Shown here: positions 6,577 through 11,608 of the stretch, in pieces
Numbering within the stretch: position 1 is the stretch's first letter
How the letters are laid out: every line of letters begins with the position of its first letter
Assembly: GCA_002841605.1 (NCBI GenBank)
Contig: PHAF01000054.1
Coordinates: 1-11,608, forward strand
Length of the DNA stretch: 11,608 nucleotides
Direction of reading: 5' to 3'
Source of the DNA: Firmicutes bacterium HGW-Firmicutes-10
Lineage (GTDB): Bacteria > Bacillota_I > Bacilli_A > Erysipelotrichales > Erysipelotrichaceae
Translations under genes and position numbers: made by a program
Notes under the pieces: model-generated
What the model was told of the DNA's origin: nothing
The model's input: the letters and a program-made list of their open reading frames with translations, nothing else
The model's database searches: none

Positions 6577-8193
6577 TTAGTACATCGGACCTTCCGGTAA
6601 TGCCGGAGCAACTTTGGGTTCCGGGATGGAAGCAACCGCAGCCTCGGTCGTTAAGAATAATGCGGCAATCGAAGCAGCGTTTAACAGTGCACTGCGAGTC
6701 ACCTTGGTCGGATCGACGATTCCGGCTTTATGCATGTCGGTCCACTCACCTTTTTTGGCATCAAATCCAGTGCCATTGGTGGCCTTTAATTGCAGAGCAA
6801 CGATTTCGGAACCATCATAACCGGCATTCTCGGCTATTTGCCAAAGCGGTGATAAGATTGCTTCAAATACGGCAGTTATCCCTTTTTGCTCATCCGGTGA
6901 TTCTCCTTTGACTTTATCTTTTAATTCCAGATACGCATGAGCCAAGGCGGCACCGCCACCGATCACGACACCTTCTGCAACCGCGGCTTTTGTCGCATTC
7001 AGTGCATCTTCAATGCGTAACTTCTTCTCTTTCATTTCACTTTCCGTCGCAGCCCCGACCTTTACGATCGCTACGCCGCTGGTCAGCTTCGCCAAGCGTT
7101 CATTCAAACGCTTTAAATCATATTCACTTGTCGTATTGGCAATGACTGTGCGGATTTCCTTGGCACGGCCATCGATTTTCTCTTTATCGCCCATTCCATT
7201 GACGATCGTCGTCTCATCTTTTTTGATTACGACTTTCGCTGCTTTACCTAACAGTGATGGATCGGCATCTTTAAGTTCCATATTTAAATCTTTGGAAATG
7301 AAAGTTGCTCCTGTCACGATAGCAATATCTTCCAAAATCGCTTTTTGATTATCACCGAAAGACGGAGCTTTGGTTGCAGCAACATTGAATGTACCGCGCA
7401 ATTTATTAACGACCAGTGTCGCTACGACTTCATTATCCAAATCATCGGCAATGATCAATAACGGCTTATTCATCTGAACGATCTTCTCCAACATCGGTAA
7501 AATGTCCTGAACGGTGCTGATCTTATGATCGGTCACCATCACGAAGGTGTCTTCCATGATCAGTTCCATTTTCTCACGGTTGGATACCATGTATGGCGAT
7601 ACATAGCCTTTGTCATATTGCATGCCTTCAACGACTTCCAATTCAGTTTCAAAGGTATTCGACTCATCCACGGTGATGACCCCTTCTCTGCCGACACGTT
7701 CCATGGCTTTGGCAATGATTTCACCGATTTCCGTGCTGCCCGCTGAAATCGCGGCAACATCGGCAATATCCCGGTTGGACTCGATTTTGACAGACTGTTT
7801 CAATAAAAACTCTGAAATTTGTTTAGCTGCTTTCTCGATGCCATAACGCATCAATACCGGATTGGTGCCTTTGTCAACCGCAGCCAACCCCTTATGAATA
7901 ATTGACTGGGCAAGCAGCGCTGCCGTCGTAGTACCATCACCAGCCGTATCATTGGTCCGATTGGCCACTTCATACACCAGTTTGGCACCCATATCTTCAA
8001 ACTTGTCTTCAAGTTCGATTTCACGGGCAATGGTCACACCGTCATTGGTAATCAGCGGTGATCCATAACCTTTCTCTAAAACTACATTTCTGCCTTTTGG
8101 GCCTAATGTGATTTTGACGGCATCGGCCAATGTGTCGATACCTTTTAACATCGCCTGACGAGAGTCACGCGAAAAACGTACTGTTTTTGCCAT
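6577..8193 (-). CDS. groL: Chaperonin GroEL
   Basis: This 538-residue 60-kDa chaperonin subunit forms the double-ring folding chamber and works with GroES in the cytoplasm. LGPKGRNVVLEK (30-41), NDGVTIA (50-56, Asp51) and GDGTTTA (85-91, Asp86) form the ATP site. The apical and intermediate domains are complete, and RIEDALNATKAA with GVVIGGG near residue 410 marks the returning intermediate/equatorial segment and its ATPase Asp. The start has a GAGGAGGAAG site, 12 bases after the groES stop, so the two form an operon controlled by CIRCE. The C-terminus is unusual: it ends PALPEGPMY and lacks the GGM repeat that lines the cavity floor in most bacterial GroEL. No frameshift accounts for this, because a terminator follows at once. 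Confidence 0.98.
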   Translation of the reverse strand: MAKTVRFSRDSRQAMLKGIDTLADAVKITLGPKGRNVVLEKGYGSPLITNDGVTIAREIELEDKFEDMGAKLVYEVANRTNDTAGDGTTTAALLAQSIIHKGLAAVDKGTNPVLMRYGIEKAAKQISEFLLKQSVKIESNRDIADVAAISAGSTEIGEIIAKAMERVGREGVITVDESNTFETELEVVEGMQYDKGYVSPYMVSNREKMELIMEDTFVMVTDHKISTVQDILPMLEKIVQMNKPLLIIADDLDNEVVATLVVNKLRGTFNVAATKAPSFGDNQKAILEDIAIVTGATFISKDLNMELKDADPSLLGKAAKVVIKKDETTIVNGMGDKEKIDGRAKEIRTVIANTTSEYDLKRLNERLAKLTSGVAIVKVGAATESEMKEKKLRIEDALNATKAAVAEGVVIGGGAALAHAYLELKDKVKGESPDEQKGITAVFEAILSPLWQIAENAGYDGSEIVALQLKATNGTGFDAKKGEWTDMHKAGIVDPTKVTRSALLNAASIAALFLTTEAAVASIPEPKVAPALPEGPMY

Positions 8194-8205
8194 AGTCTTC
8201 CTCCT

Positions 8206-8487
8206 CTACTCGATAATTGCAAGGATGTCCTTGCTTTCGATCAATAAATACTCCTTGTTTTCGAATTTTACTTCGGTAGTCGCATATTGTTTGAAGATAA
8301 CGGTTTGGCCGACTTCAACAGGTGCTAAGATCAGTTTGCCATCTTCCAGTTTTCCCGGACCTACCGCAACAACAACTCCCATTGACGGTTTCTCTTTGGC
8401 GGCATCGGTTAAAATAATTCCGCTGGCCGTTTTCTTTTCAGCCTCGACTCTGCTCAATAATACGCGATCCTGTAAAGGTTTAATCAT
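8206..8487 (-). CDS. groS: Co-chaperonin GroES
   Basis: A 93-residue GroES that caps the GroEL ring. It starts MIKPLQDRVLL, has the mobile-loop region KKTASGIILTDAAKEKPS (residues 18-35), and ends LIESKDILAIIE, matching the family's length (about 94) from end to end. An upstream in-frame ATG at 8496 would add three residues, but it directly abuts the AAAGGA site. The ATG at 8487 sits eight bases from that site and is the correct start. It is first in the groES-groEL operon, with a sigma-A promoter and CIRCE upstream. Confidence 0.97.
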   Translation of the reverse strand: MIKPLQDRVLLSRVEAEKKTASGIILTDAAKEKPSMGVVVAVGPGKLEDGKLILAPVEVGQTVIFKQYATTEVKFENKEYLLIESKDILAIIE

Positions 8488-8510
8488 ATGACCCATCCTT
8501 TCTATTCATT

Positions 8511-8537
8511 TTAGCACTCGCATACTTTAAGTGCTAA
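8511..8537 (-). promoter_or_regulatory. CIRCE operator (HrcA binding site)
   Basis: TTAGCACTC (8511-8519), nine bases, and AAGTGCTAA (8529-8537) match the CIRCE consensus (TTAGCACTC-N9-GAGTGCTAA) with one mismatch. It lies in the groES leader just after the -10, as expected for HrcA repression of groESL. The hrcA gene is not in the window. Confidence 0.95.
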
Positions 8538-8546
8538 TTCATTATA

Positions 8547-8574
8547 ATTATACTTGTCCATGGCCTGTTGTCAA
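8547..8574 (-). promoter_or_regulatory. groESL sigma-A promoter
   Basis: On the minus strand TTGACA (8569-8574), a 16-base spacer and TATAAT (8547-8552), both perfect. A second TATAAT abuts at 8541-8546. The start would be near 8540, immediately ahead of CIRCE. Confidence 0.9.
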
Positions 8575-8584
8575 GTTTGTCGAT

Positions 8585-8603
8585 AAAAAAAGCCCGAAGG
8601 CTT
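8585..8603 (-). terminator. fsa terminator
   Basis: AAGCC and GGCTT (8590-8594, 8599-8603) around a TTCG loop as read on the minus strand, followed by a T run. The stem includes two bases of the fsa stop codon. It separates fsa from the groESL promoter. Confidence 0.85.
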
Positions 8604-9249
8604 ATAAATGTTTATGATTGAAAGCTTTTTGCCAGTCAGAGGTGAATTTATCCACTGCCCGACGGGTATCCTGATTGTCGATCCACTTCAAAAATAAGTC
8701 CGGAGCCACAGTCACGGCATCCACACCGGCTGCCAGTAATGTGCTGACCTGATAGAGATTTTTAAAACTGGCTGCAATGATTTTTGTCGATGAGCCTTGA
8801 TTAAGCAAAGCATGATGCATATCGATGACAGTCGCAACTCCATCCACATCATTCTCACATATCCGATTGACATACGGAGCCAAATAGGTCGCCCCGCATT
8901 GCGCTGCAAAAAGCGCTTGAGCAACATTATGAATGGCTGTCGCCAATGTCGGTATGTTTTTCTTGCTCAAAATATGCAACACCTGATAACCCACCGGAGT
9001 AACCGGAACTTTGACGATGACATTGGGACGCAACTTTAAAATCTTATCTGCATCGGCCAGCATATCTTCCACGGTTTCTCCGATGACTTGAATGCATACT
9101 TTCAAATCGGGATTTAATGCGCAAAGCTCTTCCACCGTGGCTTTGTCATTGATGACGATGCTAGGATTGCACGTAATTCCGCTTAGCGGATAAATCGCAC
9201 ACATTTGATTGATCAGTTTGATATTTGCTGTATCCAGATATAGTTCCAT
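8602..9249 (-). CDS. fsa: Fructose-6-phosphate aldolase (FSA subfamily of the transaldolase family)
   Basis: A 215-residue TIM-barrel class I aldolase. MELYLDTAN at the start and GITCNPS (24-30) are family marks. The Schiff-base lysine is K80 in VIVKVPVT. The residues that separate the two activities of this family point to aldolase: Gln54 in CIQVIG and Tyr126 in APYVNR, where true transaldolases carry Glu and Phe. LATAIHNVAQAL (102-113) and AASFKNLYQV (159-168) complete the active site. The expected reaction is reversible cleavage of fructose-6-phosphate to dihydroxyacetone and glyceraldehyde-3-phosphate, or a related aldol reaction. The start has GGAGG seven bases upstream. It is a single gene bounded by the cysE terminator and its own. 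No sugar-use genes lie nearby, so the physiological substrate is uncertain. Confidence 0.88.
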   Translation of the reverse strand: MELYLDTANIKLINQMCAIYPLSGITCNPSIVINDKATVEELCALNPDLKVCIQVIGETVEDMLADADKILKLRPNVIVKVPVTPVGYQVLHILSKKNIPTLATAIHNVAQALFAAQCGATYLAPYVNRICENDVDGVATVIDMHHALLNQGSSTKIIAASFKNLYQVSTLLAAGVDAVTVAPDLFLKWIDNQDTRRAVDKFTSDWQKAFNHKHL

Positions 9250-9267
9250 AATAAGTCCTCCGTATTT

Positions 9268-9273
9268 ATTATA
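9268..9273 (-). promoter_or_regulatory. Candidate fsa -10 element
   Basis: TATAAT on the minus strand, 18 bases ahead of the fsa ATG. The -35 position (9291-9296) reads CGCCAA, a poor match. Transcription from here would start almost at the GGAGG site, leaving a leader of about 12 bases. Confidence 0.35.
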
Positions 9274-9310
9274 TGCCCAGGTGAGTCATGTTGGCGACCA
9301 ATTTTTGCAC

Positions 9311-9337
9311 AAAAAAGAGCAATCGGATGGATTGCCC
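9311..9337 (-). terminator. cysE terminator
   Basis: An 8-bp stem (9330-9337 with 9317-9324, one G-U pair) with a five-base loop, followed on the minus strand by six T. It overlaps the first base of the cysE stop codon. Confidence 0.85.
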
Positions 9338-9840
9338 TAACTTTTCGATATGGGTTTGGCTGGGTTGCCGACCACAGTTACACCATTTTCCACATTTTTT
9401 ACTACGACTGCGCCTGCACCGATTTTTGCATCATGCCCGATGATAAGTGGTCCGATGACGATTGCCCCGGCTCCTACCACAACGCGATCCTGCAATGTCG
9501 GATGGCGTTTTCCGTTGCTGCCGTTTTTACCACCCAGCGTAACATCGTGGTAAATCGTGCAATCATCGCCAATGATGGTCGTTTCACCGATGACGACCCC
9601 GATGCCGTGATCAATAAACAAGCGTTTACCAATCGTGGCTCCCGGGTGGATTTCAATTCCGGTGATAAATCGTGCCCACTGTGAGACCATACGGGCCAAT
9701 ACATATCTCTTCCATTGATACAATTTGTTCCCTATCCGGTAATAAAACAAAGCATGCAATCCCGGGTACAGCAAAATGACTTCCAGTAAATTTTTGGCTG
9801 CCGGATCACGCTTTAAGATCGATCTTGCTGTATCAAACAT
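9337..9840 (-). CDS. cysE: Serine O-acetyltransferase
   Basis: This 167-residue enzyme acetylates L-serine with acetyl-CoA, giving O-acetylserine, the substrate of CysK. A short helical N-terminal part (about 1-60) is followed by left-handed beta-helix hexapeptide repeats: IEIHPGATIG (62-71), FIDHGIGVVIGETTIIG (75-91, Asp77-His78 catalytic pair), VTLGG (100-104), KRHP (111-114) and GAGAIVIGP/GAGAVVVKN. It is the short CysE type usual in Bacillota, lacking the long N-terminal domain of the enterobacterial enzyme. The ATG at 9840 has AAGGAG seven bases upstream; a GTG at 9861 is in frame but has no site. It begins one base after the ancestral cysK stop (9842-9844), so the two genes form a tight operon. 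Confidence 0.95.
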   Translation of the reverse strand: MFDTARSILKRDPAAKNLLEVILLYPGLHALFYYRIGNKLYQWKRYVLARMVSQWARFITGIEIHPGATIGKRLFIDHGIGVVIGETTIIGDDCTIYHDVTLGGKNGSNGKRHPTLQDRVVVGAGAIVIGPLIIGHDAKIGAGAVVVKNVENGVTVVGNPAKPISKS

Positions 9841-9841
9841 G

Positions 9842-10764
9842 TCATTCTCCTTCGAAAACACCGCTGGACAAATAGCGTTCGCCGGTATCCGGCAATAAAG
9901 TCAATACGGTCTTTCCTTTATTTTCTGGCAAACGGGCCAGTCAAGTGCGACCGCAAATGCACCGCCCGAAGATATCCCGGCCAGTATGCCTGTCTTTTTA
10001 GCCAACAGGCGCGTTGCTTCAAAAGCTACATCATCGTATACTGTGATGATTTGATCATATGCAGTTGTGTCCAGGGTATTGGGCACAAATCCCGCACCGA
10101 TACCGTAAATTTTGTGAGGACCCGGTTGACCTCCGGATAAAACCGGAGACTTCGTGGGTTCAACGGCAATGACTTTAAGATTCGGATTTACTTCTTTCAG
10201 TACGGCCGATACCCCGCTCAATGTTCCACCGGTGCCAACACCGGAAACAAAGAAATCGACGTTTCCGTTTGTATCCGCCAGAATCTCTTTTGCGGTCGTA
10301 TGGCGATGTACTTCTGGGTTGGCCATATTTTCAAATTGCATCGGAATAAATGTTTTCGGATGTTGTTGCGCCAACTCTTTGGCACGGGCAATCGAACCTT
10401 TCATCCCCATTGGACCGGGAGTCAGTTCCAATTGAGCACCGTAAGCCTTGATGAGCATACGACGTTCTACGGTCATGGTTTCAGGCATGATGATCGTCAA
10501 CTTTAAACCTAATGCGGCACAAACCATGGCCAGTCCTACACCGGTATTGCCACTGCTTGGCTCAATGATCTGTGTTTCTTTATCAATCAAACCCTCTTGC
10601 ATGGCTTTGGTGATCATCGCTAAAGCGATTCTGTCTTTAACACTACCACCTGGATTAAAACTTTCGACCTTGACTAATAAACGGGCACTTAGACCCTCAA
10701 AATATGAAGAAACATCGACGATCGGCGTTTTGCCAATCAAATCGGTTATTGAATTTACAATCAT
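9842..10764 (-). pseudogene. cysK: Cysteine synthase CysK, one-base frameshift near the 3' end
   Basis: O-acetylserine sulfhydrylase converts O-acetylserine and sulfide to cysteine using PLP. The intact frame (10764 to 9901, 287 aa) shows NPGGSVKDR (38-46, PLP lysine K43), PSSGNTG (69-75), GVGTGGTLSG (175-184), GIGAGFVPN (221-229) and ISSGG (264-268). After Asp275 (codon at 9942-9940) it reads an unrelated tail, WPVCQKIKERPY, and stops. Shifting frame at about 9939 restores LARLPENKGKT, then LLPDTGERYLSSGVF and EGE, the normal CysK C-terminus, ending at 9842. With one base restored the protein is 307 aa, the usual length. The break is either a real mutation (about 32 C-terminal residues lost) or a sequencing or assembly error; no slippery site is evident. 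The start has an AGAGGTGA site. The order cysK-cysE fits an operon. Confidence 0.9.
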
Positions 10765-10777
10765 GAGTTCACCTCTT

Positions 10778-10795
10778 TGCTATGTTAGAATAGCA
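10778..10795 (-). promoter_or_regulatory. Candidate cysK promoter -10 overlapped by an inverted repeat
   Basis: On the minus strand TGCTATTCT (10787-10795) is an extended -10 about 24 bases ahead of the cysK ATG; the -35 at 17 bases is weak (TGGTAA, 10810-10815). The same stretch is a 6-6-6 inverted repeat, TGCTAT (10778-10783) with ATAGCA (10790-10795), which could be an operator covering the -10. Confidence 0.4.
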
Positions 10796-10840
10796 GAATT
10801 TGACCGTTTTTACCACTGAAGTTATCTTTTGAAGCAAAGA

Positions 10841-10858
10841 AAAAACCGCAAGCGGTTT
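10841..10858 (-). terminator. Terminator of the RNA unit ahead of cysK
   Basis: AAACCGC and GCGGTTT as read on the minus strand (stem 10843-10849 with 10852-10858) followed by six T (10846 side outward to about 10841). It lies 76 bases before the cysK ATG and is the only terminator between the ABC ATPase gene and cysK. On the plus strand no T run follows directly. Confidence 0.8.
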
Positions 10859-11012
10859 CATCTTTTTTATAGGGAAGAGATGATTCGAAATATAAACATT
10901 TCGCAAAATATCTAAATCAAATCAAATCCAAAATACTATCTAGATACTAATCTTTGAAGAAACACATCCGAATACTATTTCAAAACCAATCTAGGCACCG
11001 AACCATCTCTTC
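10841..11012 (-). ncRNA. Putative structured RNA, about 170 nt (small RNA or cysK leader)
   Basis: A 185-base non-coding stretch between two genes holds a complete transcription unit on the minus strand: extended -10 TGGTATAAT (11019-11027), a start expected at about 11012, and the terminator at 10841-10858. The first 14 bases (11012-10999) pair with 10887-10874 to close the molecule. Thirteen pairs are Watson-Crick; the remaining one is A-C as plus strand but G-U as minus strand, so the RNA is read from the minus strand. Inside are further foldable segments, including CTAGAT (10990 region) with ATCTAG (10940 region), TTTTGAA with TTCAAAG, and a tandem triple of AAATC (plus strand, 10914-10928). 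The outline resembles 6S RNA, but I recognise no family-defining sequence. It could equally be a cysK leader. No T-box or S-box motif is present. Confidence 0.6.
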
Positions 11013-11018
11013 ACTAGT

Positions 11019-11027
11019 ATTATACCA
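11019..11027 (-). promoter_or_regulatory. Extended -10 promoter of the RNA unit
   Basis: TGGTATAAT on the minus strand; the start seven bases further falls on the first base of the closing stem at 11012. The -35 region (TTTCAA, 11041-11046, spacing 16) is weak and lies inside the last codons of the ABC ATPase gene. Confidence 0.65.
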
Positions 11028-11035
11028 TACTTTCT

Positions 11036-11608
11036 CTATATTGAAAGAATTTTACTGATAAAACGTTGAAGACGTTCGGTTTTGGGTGCTTTCAGTACTT
11101 CATCAGTCTTACCAAACTCCCCGATCCCGAATTCATCCATGTACATCACCGTATCACAGGCATTGGAAGCAAATCCTAAGTGATGCGTCACGATGACCAA
11201 CTCGACCCCGCTTTCCACCAGTTGCTTCAGCATTGAGAGAACTTCATAAGCAAGCTCGGGATCAAGTGCACTGGTCGGCTCATCCAACAAAAGCAGTTTC
11301 GGTTCGATAGCGATCGCACGGATGATGGCGATCCGCTGTTGCTGCCCGCCGGAGAGCTGCGAAGGATACTTATGTGAGGAGTCTTCCAGACCAAACTTCT
11401 TAAGCAAAACCATGGCTTTTTCTTCTGCTTGTTCCTTCTTCATCCCAAAAGTATGAACTAGGGGTAAAGTGATATTATTGATTGCGGTTAAATGAGGAAA
11501 CAAACCGTTGCTTTGAAAAACGAAACCGATTTGTTTGCGATACTCATTGAGTTGTTGCTCTTTATTTTCCACCCAATGTCCATTGAGTGCAAACTTTCCT
11601 TCATTGGC
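11036..11608 (-). CDS. Polar amino acid ABC transporter ATP-binding protein (partial, C-terminal 190 aa)
   Basis: This is the ATPase subunit of an amino acid importer of the GlnQ/ArtP/TcyN type. The frame enters from the window edge, so Walker A is missing. Visible motifs, numbered within the fragment: Q-loop FVFQSNGLFPHLT (29-41), signature LSGGQQQR (85-92), Walker B LLLLDEP (105-111), D-loop SALD (113-116) and H-loop VTHHLGFA (140-147). NGLFPHLT and the triple-Gln signature are typical of the polar amino acid subfamily. The family's usual ARAL after the signature is IRAI here. It ends ISKILSI, a normal C-terminus. The next genes make cysteine, so cystine or cysteine transport is possible, but this is context only. 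Gene direction matches cysK-cysE, yet an independent RNA unit and terminator lie between. Confidence 0.9.
   Translation of the reverse strand, partial: ANEGKFALNGHWVENKEQQLNEYRKQIGFVFQSNGLFPHLTAINNITLPLVHTFGMKKEQAEEKAMVLLKKFGLEDSSHKYPSQLSGGQQQRIAIIRAIAIEPKLLLLDEPTSALDPELAYEVLSMLKQLVESGVELVIVTHHLGFASNACDTVMYMDEFGIGEFGKTDEVLKAPKTERLQRFISKILSI

Noticed and set aside
6600..8491. Plus-strand open frames across groEL and groES
   Set aside because: They are antisense shadows of clearly conserved chaperonin genes, with no ribosome binding sites or recognisable domains.
9841..9861. GTG start for cysE at 9861
   Set aside because: It has no ribosome binding site and lies inside the ancestral cysK C-terminus; the ATG at 9840 has AAGGAG at the right distance.
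10861..10885. preQ1-like A-rich segment (CTATAAAAAA) on the minus strand
   Set aside because: The short stem and 12-base loop of a preQ1 aptamer are not present; the flanking stem closes a loop of more than 100 bases.
10914..10928. Tandem AAATC triple repeat as a microsatellite or CRISPR-like element
   Set aside because: Only three 5-base units without spacers; it is simply part of the AU-rich interior of the putative RNA.
10765..11035. T-box or S-box riboswitch upstream of cysK
   Set aside because: The conserved T-box AGGGTGG-type segment and the S-box core are both absent on either strand.

Overview
The window looks like ordinary chromosomal DNA of a low- to moderate-GC Gram-positive bacterium (Bacillota). 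The supporting signs are strong GGAGG-type ribosome binding sites, sigma-A promoters that often carry an extended -10, compact intrinsic terminators (two with TTCG loops), a CIRCE operator in front of groES-groEL, and a lipoprotein-type solute-binding protein. A lineage near Erysipelotrichia is my guess from the feel of the proteins and is not demonstrated.

Layout. 1-1403 (minus): solute-binding lipoprotein PhnD followed by its ATPase PhnC (cut by the window edge), with a terminator between them. 1404-1551: divergent control region with promoters both ways, a perfect palindrome in the phnD leader and three Pho-box-like repeats. 1552-5874 (plus): a cytosolic-looking 5'-nucleotidase family metallophosphatase, a COG2509-type FAD oxidoreductase with a cysteine cluster, then a divergent PurA behind a hairpin leader. 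5900-6560 (plus): a small zinc-ribbon membrane protein overlapping a four-helix membrane protein. 6545-8574 (minus): groES-groEL with promoter, CIRCE and terminator. 8585-9273 (minus): fructose-6-phosphate aldolase (FSA type). 9311-10764 (minus): cysK-cysE, with cysK broken by a one-base frameshift near its 3' end. 10841-11027 (minus): a roughly 170-nt non-coding transcription unit with its own promoter, a 14-bp closing stem and a terminator. 11036-11608 (minus): ATPase of a polar amino acid ABC importer, cut by the window edge.

Themes. The left part suggests phosphorus scavenging: phosphonate/phosphate-type uptake beside a nucleotide-cleaving phosphatase. The right part is cysteine supply: serine acetyltransferase, cysteine synthase and an amino acid importer that could carry cystine. 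The most interesting unexplained element is the structured RNA between the importer and cysK. Its one non-Watson-Crick stem position is a G-U wobble only when read on the minus strand, which fixes the direction. It could be a free small RNA (6S-like in outline) or a cysK leader controlled by attenuation. I found no mobile element, CRISPR array, tRNA or rRNA.
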